NCBI GenBank assembly: GCA_010094045.1
Contig: ML986660.1
Span: forward strand, 153,675 to 217,674
Direction of reading: 5' to 3'
Source of the DNA: Lojkania enalia
Lineage: Eukaryota; Ascomycota; Dothideomycetes; Pleosporales
Length of the DNA stretch: 64,000 bases
Below, piece after piece: positions 1 to 10,570 of this stretch; the stretch's first letter is position 1, and each line of letters begins with the position of its first letter. The notes under the pieces were generated by a model. It made no database searches and was not told where the DNA came from. It was given only the letters and a program-made list of their open reading frames with translations. A program made the translations under genes and the position numbers.

Positions 1-532
1 TCAAGCTCCTCTGGTGCTTTCGCTTGGGTATGGCAGCGGGGAGCTCGAGGCGCGAGTTCATGCCCATCCACAGGGCCTCTTCCTCGTCGTCGCCAGGCAC
101 CCTCCATCCGCCGACGCCCTCGAAGTCGCGCGTCAGTTCGCTGGTGCCGACGAGGGACGCGAAGGAGGCACTCGATGTACTCTTGTTGCGCAGGCGCGGC
201 GGGTTGGGGGGCGCTAGGTCCTGAGAAGCGCTGCCACTGCCGCTGCTGCGTCGGTGGCGGGCCCGGTGCGGCGAGGTTCGAGGGGGCGAAGCGCGTTTCG
301 AGGTCGGCTTGGGCGGCGGGGGGAAGACGTATGCATGGAGGAGGGCGACGCTGAGCTCGAAGTAGACAATGGACACGCGGACGGCAAGGGTGCTCACGGC
401 AAAGGCTGTGGTGACGACGGCGAAGGCGGCGAGCGGGATCGAGACGAGGAGTAGCAGCGGTGGGCCGAGCATGTACAGCGGGCTGGTGAGGCGCGGGCGT
501 GGAATGCAGGTGGAGATGCAGAGCGAAGACAT
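1..532 (-). CDS. Conserved fungal membrane protein, unknown function (3' end off the window)
   Basis: The minus-strand frame is open from an ATG at 532 to the window edge, 177 codons without a stop, and C/G-ending codons dominate. Residues about 19-68 are strongly hydrophobic in two blocks, joined by the polar-poor stretch TTAFAVSTLAVRVSIVYFEL, which suggests a membrane hairpin or two transmembrane helices. After this comes a Pro/Arg/Ser-rich linker (about 71-115), then an acidic, better-ordered part with the pattern LTRDFEGVGGWRVPG, a DDEEEALW run and MNSRLELP. I recall this arrangement from uncharacterised ascomycete proteins but cannot name a family. The hairpin recalls lipid-droplet or ER proteins, which is only a guess. 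The protein continues left of the window. It is divergent from the gene at 1150. Confidence 0.7.
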   Translation of the reverse strand, partial: MSSLCISTCIPRPRLTSPLYMLGPPLLLLVSIPLAAFAVVTTAFAVSTLAVRVSIVYFELSVALLHAYVFPPPPKPTSKRASPPRTSPHRARHRRSSGSGSASQDLAPPNPPRLRNKSTSSASFASLVGTSELTRDFEGVGGWRVPGDDEEEALWMGMNSRLELPAAIPKRKHQRSL

Positions 533-1149
533 GATGGCGACACCATCTCGGCCAACTCGATGAAACTTAGTACAAGTACAGTGCGACTAGGTATCTGTTT
601 GGAGGTAGTAGTGTGCCGTTTGCATGTGTTTGCATGTGATGTATGGGCCATGTGAGGCGATTATTGCTGCCAAGCCACCGTCGTCCCGGTGTTTCTCCGA
701 TAAAAGACGGTGATTGGCTACGGACGCGTTCATTCACCACTAACTACTATACCTAACATATTTCAGCGTCTCCATTAAGTCATCAAGTTGGAAACAAGTA
801 ATACATACGCGAAAGCTTCCCGGGCATCGGATAGGCTACGATAGGCCGCTTTGAAGACGCAGTTTGCAATGTCTTCCACAAAGAGCTGTAACCTCGCCGC
901 CGGGGGTTCAAAGAAACGTCGAGCACTATGCACGCTTCCCCAAGTCCATTTTTGGCCCCTTTATGTGCAGGCTTTGAGGGCTATGCATGCTTTGTGCGCT
1001 TCATTTTCCTCCAAACAAAGTCTGCGTTTCAACGGAGGCTTTCTTAAGCTCGTTTTCGTCGCCATTCCGTCCCACATCTGCACTTGCTCACAGTCGCAAC
1101 AGCTTGGAAGCATACATCAACTACAGCCACTTCGTCTCCATCAATTACC
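533..1149. promoter_or_regulatory. Divergent intergenic region
   Basis: This stretch lies between the start codons of two divergent genes and probably holds both promoters. It contains pyrimidine-rich tracts near 1000-1075, as is common upstream of fungal genes, and no credible coding frame. I recognise no specific regulatory motif. Confidence 0.4.
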
Positions 1150-1734
1150 ATGACCGACCAAACCTTTGGCGTGGGAGAGCAACCTGTCCAGGCCATCAAC
1201 ACCGTTGTCACCTCCACGGGGGCCGCCTATGCTGGCGACGCAACCCAGCAGAACAGTGCCCGCTTCACACGCGCGGAGCGACGCGCCTATGCCAAAGAAA
1301 AGAGAGTCGCCCAGCAGGCTAATAAGCCCCACAAGAAGGGCCACAAGAAGCAGCTGCACTCAACTGCTGGCCCCAGCGTCGGCAATGTCGAAGACGTCAT
1401 AACCTATCTACTCACCATCCGCGGAATGCAAGGCGGCCGCAACATGGACGAGACACTGAACCGTGTGGCCAAGAACCTAGGCCAACACATTGCGAATGTC
1501 TCCTCGAAGAATGCCCAGCCGTCTGCAAAGAAGCCAGAGAAGATGCAGAAGCGCAAGGAGCTGCGCGCCGAGAAGAGGAAGCTGAAGCTGGCACAGGCCG
1601 AGAGCGCGAAGAGAGAGGAAGGCTCTATTAAGGCTGGCCTTGAGCCTGTACCAGAACCACAACCACAACCGCAGCCCGGGCAGCAACAACAGCCGCTCCC
1701 TGAGTTCGATGAGATCGTCTTCGACCATCTGTGA
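1150..1734 (+). CDS. Basic Lys/Arg-rich protein of unknown function
   Basis: This is a single-exon frame of 194 codons from the ATG at 1150, which has a good fungal context (ACCATGAC). The frame is open further upstream but has no ATG there. Residues about 1-40 are polar. A basic segment follows (RFTRAERRAYAKEKR, then a Lys/His cluster around 62-72), then a possible helical region (VEDVITYLLTIRGM, about 82-95). A long Lys/Arg/Glu helix, probably coiled coil, spans about 125-160. A Pro-Gln repeat comes before the acidic C-terminal end PEFDEIVFDHL. The basic blocks could be nuclear or nucleolar localisation signals. I do not recognise a family. Codon use and the clean stop support a real gene; function is unknown. 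Confidence 0.6.
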   Translation: MTDQTFGVGEQPVQAINTVVTSTGAAYAGDATQQNSARFTRAERRAYAKEKRVAQQANKPHKKGHKKQLHSTAGPSVGNVEDVITYLLTIRGMQGGRNMDETLNRVAKNLGQHIANVSSKNAQPSAKKPEKMQKRKELRAEKRKLKLAQAESAKREEGSIKAGLEPVPEPQPQPQPGQQQQPLPEFDEIVFDHL

Positions 1735-2072
1735 TCGAGGGACGCTCATATTTTACCCCAAAATCTCCTGTCCCCTATGTTCTTTTAATTTTGATCTGCT
1801 CGTTCTGTAGTACGTAGTGTACTTCTATTCATTATATAATGTATTCTGATCTTCAGCACTTTCACATCTCCTCTTATCTACCATCCTTATATGCTTTCAT
1901 AATGTTATATAAGCCGATGTATATACTTTCATCACTATCATATCAAACCGTTTGTCCGCCCCTCCAATACACAGCTCTAATCTTAAAACTTTCACCCCAT
2001 GTTTGGGCAGGCATCTTGGTGCATATCATCCATAATGTCATACACAGTCCTTTGCTACCTTTCCAGTGTCGC

Positions 2073-2336
2073 ATGCCCACCATTGCCGCCCGCAATATTA
2101 ATGCTGTTTTCAACTCACTCCAACATACAACCTCTTACACTCTTGTCTCGGGCTTGATTAGTCTGGCCGTCATTGTCGCTATCCTCGTCATTACCACTAC
2201 AATCGTTGCCATTTTCTTCCGCAAGACGATTCCCCATTGGATCACTCAATCTAGCAATCGAGATTTTGAGCAGGGCTGGCTAGCAAGTGAGCCAGCAGAA
2301 AACTGCAGGAATTTTTCTGCAGCACCATCTCAATGA
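2073..2336 (+). CDS. Possible small single-pass membrane protein
   Basis: This is an 87-codon frame starting at MPTIAARNINAVF. It has one clear hydrophobic helix (about residues 28-51, rich in Ile/Val/Thr), followed by RKTIPHWI and a polar tail. The frame is open upstream to an ATG at 1839, but the extra 78 residues are low-complexity and look like translated UTR, so I chose the inner ATG. No family is recognised. It could be chance; the helix and its positive flank (RK after the hydrophobic block) are the only support. Confidence 0.3.
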   Translation: MPTIAARNINAVFNSLQHTTSYTLVSGLISLAVIVAILVITTTIVAIFFRKTIPHWITQSSNRDFEQGWLASEPAENCRNFSAAPSQ

Positions 2337-5300
2337 CTTAAAAGCATGAAAGAAGCCTAAGCGGTATGTGGATGGTGAATTACATGCTCTGGGAGCTGAC
2401 GCAAATTTCGGGGTCCTGTTGAGCAGGTTCCTAGCCCATTCTATTATGGAGGTTAGTTCGATTGGAGAAATGGGGGGTTCCGGGGCGTATACTTTAATGA
2501 TAATTGCGTCTTAATAAAGCGAAGTGATATTTACTGGCATCTTCTTACTCTTATCTGCATTCGAATTTCGCGCTTTACGAACTAATGTGTCATAACATAT
2601 GGCGTGACTCATAAAAGTGTAATCTACTAAAAATTTTAGTATAGCAACTTATTTTTCTGTTTTAACGTAAAAGCAATGTGCACCTTAGAGTGACACGAAT
2701 AATTACCCTTAATTGTCACGATGCCAGAGGGGATAAATGGCAGCCAAAAGTGGTGTGAATTGAGGGATTTCGAGGGTCTATATATAGGCAGGATGTAGCT
2801 GACGTAATAGCCGAATATCTAACATGACATTAATGAGTGTACGGTTTACTCTAGAGTTATTTTTAAACTCGGGTACGAAGGCGGAGACGGATGAATCAGC
2901 TACATAGGCGGTCACTGACTATCTTAGTGCTCTACGGTAGCAATTTCCCTCGAATTCAAATGCTGTATTGTACTGGAAGGGAATGACACTTTTATCTTAT
3001 GGTACTGTCGACAGAATGGCTCTGCGCTAATTTGCGATCACTTCGCCTTGCATCTACAGACGGAAGTCTTGGAAGTATGAGCATTGTGTTCCATTTTCAC
3101 ATGATACACAAATTTTATGACTACTTCTAGGTCTATTTTCGATTGCAGGCGATGGGCTGAAATGATCACAGCATTCCTTCTGTCTCCATGCGCTCACGGA
3201 TTCGGGGAAACATGTATATAGCCATCTAACCTTCCGGTGCTCGTAAATTCCATAAATGAGTGCCTAAAAGAGCCGGTCCATGCTGTTAGCAAGAGGTAGA
3301 TTTAGCGAAGCCTACATGATTTACATCACTTTCCCCATAAAAGCGCTATAGTATGCAGACCCAAGTCCTAGGAGTTCTTCCCATATCCCTATGCTCTATA
3401 GTATTTCCGAACGTAACTTTTAGTCTCTTTATACCATGTTACCGTGGTATAAAGACAAAGCAAGAGAATTGAAAATACGGCCTCGGCCCCACAATTCCTA
3501 TGGGGCGTAAGATCCGGAGTAAAGATAAAAATCTGTCCCGTATTATGTTCATATTATCGATAAATGCGCAGAAATGTAAAGGAGTATAATGGGAGCGAGC
3601 CGCGCTATTGTTGCAATGCGTGAGGGCAGGGCCTGGTCCACTCCATATAGCCTCGCGGACAAGAAGGTGATCTGAAGCACACCTAGCGTGAAATGAAAAA
3701 AAAAAGCCTCGAGGCCAGTCATGGGAAAGATTCATCGCACTCTCCTCATCTTCGCGCTAAATTTGTTATGAGGTTGGGCAAGAGTGGTTTTGGGGAGCAG
3801 AGACGGGTTGGTGTAGGGAATTCGCTATCCATCTCGCCCGAAAGCGCTCCCCAGCCACCTATGTCCTTTACTAGAATCCAATTATCGGGATTACATCTTT
3901 GGAGTAAAACTTGGCATCGAATTCAGCGGATTTTTGCTTCGGAGCCACATGCAGGTGGGCTCTAGACTACGACTTCGACTTTCCAAGGTTGGCCGGTATT
4001 GGTAACATGGTAGATGCTTTTTGTTACCTAGGTAGGTAGGAATAATGACTAACAATTAGTGCTGCAGTAGAGCTAGTAGTAGTAGCTTTTGCGAATTTGG
4101 ATAGAGTTCAACCAAGATTACTTAGGGGCCCGATACCGAGCTTTCACCGTCTTAAACCCTTTAATGTTATTAACTTGTAGAATGATATAGAACTACAGCT
4201 TCCTTTTAACACTTAGTATTACCTTATCGCCTAAATAGCTTTCACCATCGCATTCATTTTCCTAGCTTATATGTAGCTTTGCCGTTTTCCCATAGTCACC
4301 AGTGGTCGACCCTACCCATCGGATACGAGAGTGTAGACGAGGTGGTATTCAGGGTGAAGGTTTTTATTTCGAGGAAACGAGATAAGGTGCTCAGGCCTGC
4401 AAACAAAAGTCATCAATAGAGTCCAGGACCTACTACATAAAGAGCGGGTCGACACCAAATCTTATGAAAGAGTTACAGGAAAAGGGAAAGTACATCCTAC
4501 CCGCAGGAGCGATTCCAAGCAAAGTGATAATAATGAGCAATTGGCGTTCGTGAAAGCATTCTTTCTACCGATCAAGAAGCTAGACCTAGCAGGCCATCAC
4601 ACACTGCACTCTCGAGTTTGGCCGTTTCTCAATTTGTTCCATCTCTTAGCCAACCCAAGCGTTAGTTAGCTAATGTTGACGGTGCGCGAAAGAATCCGTT
4701 CAACTGGTTGGTCCCAGAACCGGGACTAGAATTCTGAGTAGAGCGAGCTAGGCGAGACTACTTAGAAATTGTTGTCCTTGTACAAGCTCCATAGCTTAAT
4801 TCGACCCATTTTAAGCTAAATATATGCAGTGGAGAGAGACGGCTGATTCCGTCACGTGTTTCTACTATCCTATTATAGTTGGTCTGTTTTAAGGCCTATA
4901 TAGTCTTGCCACTGCCAGCCTCTAGCTGGGTAGGCCACTTACCCTCCTTCAATCCATCAATATTTGCCTCAGCAATTGGTGCTCCCTGATACGCGACAGA
5001 TTCAAGGCGACAGAAAGACAATTAAGTTTCGAGGCCAAGTTCGAAGAGCACACATTAGATGAGAATACTACGAAAATAAGCTAAGTTAGATTTTTACTAA
5101 ATAGCCAACTGACTTGTCTTTAAGCAATGACGGGAGAGTTGGCTCTGTTAAGCTTTCTACTACGCGATAGCTAAAGGGAACTAGCTGTCCTACCGGAGTC
5201 TATGCGTAGAAATTTCCACCAAGCTAAAGAAGACGTCGTTTTCCTCCAAAAAATCAAGGTGTGTAATGGAAAAGAAACACCTATCTCGTACAATACCTGA

Positions 5301-7666
5301 CGCTCGCCACGAGGTTAGTAGCCCTGTGCCTCCATATAGGCAGGGGTTCCTACGACTCCCGAAGACTCAAAGTGGATAATGAGACAACACGATCTCGATA
5401 TTATATATGCGCCCAAAGACGACCAATCTTATGTCAAGGGTGCTTTGCTAGGTATTGCCGGAAGATATGGAGAAGGCGGTATTGAAGAAAGCAAAATTAC
5501 ATTTTCTCGCGCATTACAGCTTCCATTATTGGTAAAATCATAATATATGGTTCATTATTTCCCGCCAGATTATATAAACCAACTAGCCACTATTTCTAGC
5601 ATTCCCATCCTGTCTCCCTAACAGTAACTACAGGTATTCGCGCACTCGAAGGCGAGATCAGCCGCGAACAACAATTTTCAAAAGCAAATGGAAGTCCTTG
5701 ATTAGGATTTCACAGAGGAATAAAAAGGTATGCATCCTATTGTAGAGATTCCGCTTTACAATTCGCATCTAGCCGGTTAATAATTGCGTTTATCTATGGC
5801 CCTATAAGTAAAACGTTTTTGATGAAGCGTTGTTGGGTGTCCATGTCTCATTCTCGAATTGACTAAACCTTGGAACTAAGCAATGCCAGTTGAAGAATAC
5901 GATGAAACATAGTTCCCTTCAGCGTGGCCACTCTTTCATAAAGGCAAATGTTAATTACTTAAGGAATTAAGATACTCCACTGCTAATCCCGTACCGTGGC
6001 AAAATCACCAGAGTCTAAAGCAACAGGGTCAGGCGCCATGTGGTTCAAAAGACTTGTAGGGACAAGGCATACTCTTCTTTTTAGTGCGGACACGCTGGGA
6101 AGCTCGGTCCAGCTCTATCCGGAATCGAGTTGTGAAAGATTTACCATATTAATTAAACTCTAACCGACCAGAAGACTAGTTGCTCTAGAAATTGAGGTAT
6201 GCCTTCGCTATGAAATCTGTCATGGGGATTTTGGCAAGTCTGTCGAGCTGTATTAGATATTGTCGTACGATATCACGCTGGATAACCACTGATATACCCC
6301 TTTTCCATGTACATAAATATGGCCCGCTGGCCATATTCAATCAAGCAGTTCAGTTCCTCATCTCCCTCCCTAAGACAAGATTCACCTCTCACCATAAAAT
6401 CCTCCTGGCAGATTTCCTAAGACTTATAGATTATTGACTTGGGTGGCAGAGATTGATAATAAGTAGTCTACATTATGTGCATGAGATGAGATTGCAAATC
6501 ATTCGAGGCAGAAGAGCGGGTTCATCTTATAAGCCGTCAAACATGCTATGGTAGCTGTAGTGCCATCTTCGATTGCGCTGACCTCAAATGCTGAGATGTT
6601 GTTTTATGATTCTAATTGGCCTCCGTTACGACGCTAGCAATCTTGGGGTAGTCGTACCCGTCACAGAGAGAAAAGTGTCTCACAATAGCAAGCTTCGATA
6701 TTCAGAGCTTTATTAAACCGTTAAGACTCTTCTAAGGGAATCACCTTTGGCAAAGACTACGCACTACTTGCATTACTTGCATTCCTTGCACCACAGCCAA
6801 CTCGACGCTTTTTCTCCGAAGATATCCTCGCACAAATTATGCAAGAGGTGCATACGGTTTCGGATTCAAGCCTTCTAATCAGTTCCCTATCTTTTTCATA
6901 CCAAGCCTTGAGCTCTCTTGTAGTTTCCCACTATAGTACTCATTGTCATACAATTGCAGTTGTTGGCTAATCACAATAGTGAATAGTGCTTGATTTCTTC
7001 CTTGACTGACTGCAGCTCATATAGGATGAAGCTATTTAGGGCTAATTGCTAGTCATTCCAATAGTGTCAAGTCTTTTATTCACGCCGTAGTTGACTACCT
7101 AGCGCATTAGTGGCCCGAATCCTGCAATACAGACGGAGACATTGTCCTAGTGAACATGATAAATGCTTGCACCAAAATTTCAACGTCACGGCTTTGCACT
7201 TAGTGTGGGCATGGCCGACAACATTAGCACCAAACACGCTTTCATTTTCATATATTTGGGAACGTTCCGTCCAATCGCACTATCCCATTATGAAAAGACT
7301 CGCCAATGATCCTTATGGATCCTCATGGGCCCTTATAGATCATTATGTATATTTTAAAATAAGAAAATCTCCAAGTTAAACTTCTAATTTCAGTGAGATG
7401 AATTCAAATTTTAGAGCCTACAACTCTCTAAAAGCACAGCAGTAAATTTATGTTACCGTTTTCGGCAAGTATTCACTAATATGCATGAGAATTTAAGAAT
7501 TAAACACAGCTCAAAATCCCCTATGCATGATCATTGGTAGGTATGTCCACTAAATATCACCAAAAACCCGCAACACGACCGACATCCAACAAAGGTCAGC
7601 TTTAGACCCCGTATCATAATACACCTACAAAGTAGGTAATATGCAAGATGGCCGCGATGCCCTGTC
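2337..7666. other. Gene-poor 5.3 kb interval, nothing recognised
   Basis: I see no convincing gene here. The longest frames (for example 3439-3735 minus and 7110-7379 plus) are short, lack family motifs and have composition no different from their surroundings. The stretch is mildly AT-rich but full of CA and TG dinucleotides, so it is not RIP-mutated like the right side of the window. A CCTAGGTAGGTAGG run lies near 4028. It may be old decayed sequence or long regulatory spacer. Confidence 0.5.
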
Positions 7667-9642
7667 CTAAACACCCGAATCTTCCTGCGGGAACGGCGAA
7701 TCCGGATACCAATCATTCCAATTCTCGCAAACCGGCGCAAAGTCATTTTCCCAGTCGCTCGTGGCCCCGCTTCCCGGAATCAGGGCTGGCGATTCTAGGA
7801 CCGCTGCCCCAAAGCCCTGGCTGCTGTGCCAGGCAATGTGGCAGTGCAGGAGCCAAAGCCCCGGGTTGTCCAGCGCCCACGCGATGACCATATGGCCATT
7901 CTGCGGTAGAGAGGCCGTGTCGCGGCGCGGGGGATTCGTCAATTGCCACCCGTTGGTTGTCCCATCCCAGCGGGTGTTGGGCAGGGCCGCGAGCACGAGA
8001 AAGTCGTGACCATGGAGGTGCATGGGGTGGGAGATGCTGTGTGGCGAGGATTGTGAGCAGAGAATGCGAAAGATTGAGCATCATGTGCACTTACCCTGGG
8101 ATGGGCGTCAGCTCTTCAATTACGAGGACGACCCATTCGGTCTCGCTGCTCGCGTTTTTGTAATAAGCCGCTGTGGAAGAGTTTAAAGCCTAGCAGCCGG
8201 CGTCAGTATCCAAGCTCCCTGGATTTAATTCATCACAGGTAGAATGCACTCACCCCGACCTGGAAAATGTTGTTCGACCTCGGGATGGCGCCCAAGTCCC
8301 CAGATATGACATCTCCTAATGCCGGTTGCGACCAGTTCGTCCACATAAACCCCCCGGACGGCTGGTTGATTGACCATCTAAGGTACTTGTTGAGGTAGTA
8401 TTCCCCCGTCACATTCTCCAACTGGATGCCCCCATTCATGTTTGTCAAGTCAACCGGTACCCACGGCACCACCCTCGCGGCCGGCTCGTCCAGGCAATTC
8501 TCAATCTGGACCACCGTACTCACGCTCGTGGGGATCTTGGTGCTATTCTTATTATATCTGACAATACCCGTGATGTTTTCGGGGGCGCCGTTGGGTATGC
8601 ATTCGCTGACGAACCCACTGCGCAGCCAGTAGTCACCCGGCACCGCATTCGCCTCAACAATGACATCGTACCGCTGGCCCATGTTGACCAGCACGCTATC
8701 CGTCTCGTAAGGTACAATCGGCACTAGGTCGGCCTGTATCACCGTCATTCTGTGCCCATCAATGCTGAACTGGAACCACGCCTCGGTGGCGATGTTGATG
8801 AGCCGCAGACGGTACTTCTTGCCTGCCTCAAAGACGACTTGGTACTTCTCGCCCCCGCCGATGCAGTTCGGATCGAGCGCGGTCGCATTGGTCGCCGTGC
8901 AATTTCCTGTGTTCATACCGTTGACCAGCCCGGTGGGCAAGCCATTAAACGTGACGTTGAAAGTAGCGATAGTGCTCCAGTGTTCAAATGCTGTGTGGTG
9001 GTCCCAGTCTGAGAGGAACACACTCCCGAGGTCCTCGTCATAGTCAGCCGTCGCTGGGCCGTTGATGATCAGGGGCCCATGCAACCCCATGCTGTTCTGC
9101 AGACTGAAGTGGCCGTGGTACATCGCGGTGCCGTACTGGCTAGCATGGAACTTGTACGTCATGCTTTGTCCTGGGGGAATGGGGCATTGGGTGACACCAG
9201 GGACCCCGTCGTACTGCGTGTTGTTGAGCTGGCGTATGCCATGCCAATGGATAGATGTGCCATTGGTTGCTAGGTTGTTAGTCACATGAACGACAACGTC
9301 GTCACCCCAGTCGGCTATAATTGCTGGGCCGGGTATTGTCCCATTGGCGGCCATACATTTCCGCCTGTACCCATCTGGCGCGCAGTCAATCTCCTCTACA
9401 GTAAGCCAGTACTCGACCGTGCGGCCTGTGTGGAAGATTGTGTCGTAGTAGTTGGTATTGATGTCGTATTCGCCCCAGCATTTGCGGGATGTCTTGGAGT
9501 TCTGGCATCCAGGGGTCAAGCCGCTGGTATCGCGGATCGAAAGGGCTGTGGATCCGCTGGCTGGGCTGATGGTACCAGCGATCGAGAGGGCCGACGCCCC
9601 TGCTGCTGCGAGGGCCAGCAGGGAGAGCAAAGAGTGTGTCAT
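7667..9642 (-). CDS. Secreted laccase (multicopper oxidase), three exons
   Basis: Laccases oxidise phenols by one-electron steps and reduce O2 to water. Exons read 9642-8254, 8189-8095 and 8036-7667, giving 617 aa, the usual length for ascomycete laccases. Introns are 64 and 58 bp; donors are GTGAGT and GTAAGT, and intron 1 has a CTGAC branch site and a TAG acceptor that keeps phase 0. The signal peptide is residues 1 to about 18. Copper motifs: HWHG (132-135), YHGH (175-178), HPMHLHGH (498-505) and HCHIAWHSSQGF (559-570). Phe570 sits at the axial T1 position. The chain ends EDSGV, matching the C-terminal plug typical of ascomycete laccases. Many N-glycosylation sequons are present. It is divergent from the methyltransferase at 10571, which suggests shared control and a phenolic substrate. 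Confidence 0.95.
8037..8094 (-). other. Laccase intron 2
   Basis: Donor GTAAGT at 8094 and acceptor CACAG ending at 8037. Splicing joins TPIPG to ISHPMHLHGHD, restoring the third copper motif exactly, so this intron is secure. Confidence 0.92.
8190..8253 (-). other. Laccase intron 1
   Basis: Donor GTGAGT at 8253, branch-like CTGAC, acceptor CTAG ending at 8190. An alternative acceptor 21 bp further (CCACAG) would drop seven residues and also keep frame; the upstream TAG is preferred because of its distance from the branch site, but both are possible. Confidence 0.75.
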
Positions 9643-10570
9643 AGTTACGATTAGCGAGTGACAGTGACTTCACGACGGGATAGTTAGGAGTTTGGGCGTC
9701 ATGGCGTCCTTTAAGACTCATGGCATATTGCCTGGCGATGTCACCGAGCAGCAGTCTGTCATGCCATTTCACCCTACCTTCCCGACTTCATGGGGCTCGC
9801 CCGCCCATGCTTCAAGGCGCCCATTTGGCTTTGGGTATAGTTGAAGGTCCAATTTCTGCTAGACAGGAGCGGTGCGGGGACGCGGTGGCCGCAAAGGGCG
9901 GGTACTGACAATATTACTATTCGCGACCGACGCAAGAGGCTCAAGAAGTTCCCCCGACAAGCCGTCTTGGCCGCGATCTGGAGACAGGAAAGGCGTAATG
10001 CCAGTTGGCTATCTACACGATGCTTGGATACCTCATCAGCATCGCTATCTTGGTTCCTGGTTCCTAGTTCCGGCATCGGACAGGGTCGCATTACGCCTCG
10101 GGAAGGAATTGAGATCTAAAGTGATGGCGATCTGGGGTCGCAGTTCATCCAGGTTATGCAATTTACCACGTGTTCAGCACGTGTTTAGCACGTGTGGGTG
10201 GGTCTCGGGGATTCATGGCCCATGGATGCAGTTCGGGGATCAGCTGACCAGTATATTCCCGTCGGGGAGACTGAGGGGGTTTACTCGACTTACAAAGCCT
10301 TTCGTCCGGCCTTTGCTCTGTCGAGCCGTCATCCATGTTATCTTGAAGTCCGAGGAGTGAGAACCGGGGAATGCGAGTTTAAGCTGAGATTACACAACCA
10401 ACCACATGCATTTAGAACCTCACAAATGCTGGGCCCTGAAGAGTCTTTGAAGCCCTTTCAGGTGCCGACCCGCCATAAGTGAAAAGTGAAGAGTCTAAAC
10501 ATCCTACAACTTGTCCGCACCTTCTACGCCCAACTCAGTACACTCGCACCACCCGCACACCGGCGCAACC
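9643..10570. promoter_or_regulatory. Shared divergent promoter, laccase / O-methyltransferase
   Basis: A 928 bp interval lies between the two start codons. Its outstanding feature is the triple CACGTG block at 10167-10194, annotated separately. No coding frame in it resembles a protein family. Divergent sharing suggests the two genes can be induced together. Confidence 0.6.
10167..10194. promoter_or_regulatory. Three CACGTG boxes at 11 bp spacing
   Basis: CACGTG occurs at 10167, 10178 and 10189; the linkers are TTCAG and TTTAG, so this is an 11 bp direct repeat, followed by TGGGTGGG. CACGTG is the core bound by bHLH factors (Pho4/Cbf1 type) and by some bZIP factors. The 11 bp period puts all sites on one face of the helix. 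It lies about 375 bp upstream of the methyltransferase ATG and 525 bp from the laccase ATG. Confidence 0.7.

Noticed and set aside
1839..2072. Upstream extension of the small membrane protein frame
   Set aside because: Residues are low-complexity with no conserved look; the inner ATG at 2073 gives a compact protein.
2636..2662. 15 bp match (TTAGTATAGCAACTT) to the inside of family F, with AACGTAAAA nearby as in the F end
   Set aside because: One such match is expected by chance when comparing 15 kb with 49 kb, and no further F sequence or inverted end follows.
3439..3735. 98-codon minus-strand frame
   Set aside because: No motif and composition as surroundings; most likely chance.
6500..6600. 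A minus-strand stretch reading about 30 residues without a stop (EDGTTATIACLTAYKM)
   Set aside because: Too short and unsupported by neighbouring frames to call a pseudogene.
6192..7379. Two plus-strand frames of 81 and 89 codons
   Set aside because: No family signature, no introns or partner exons found; likely chance frames.
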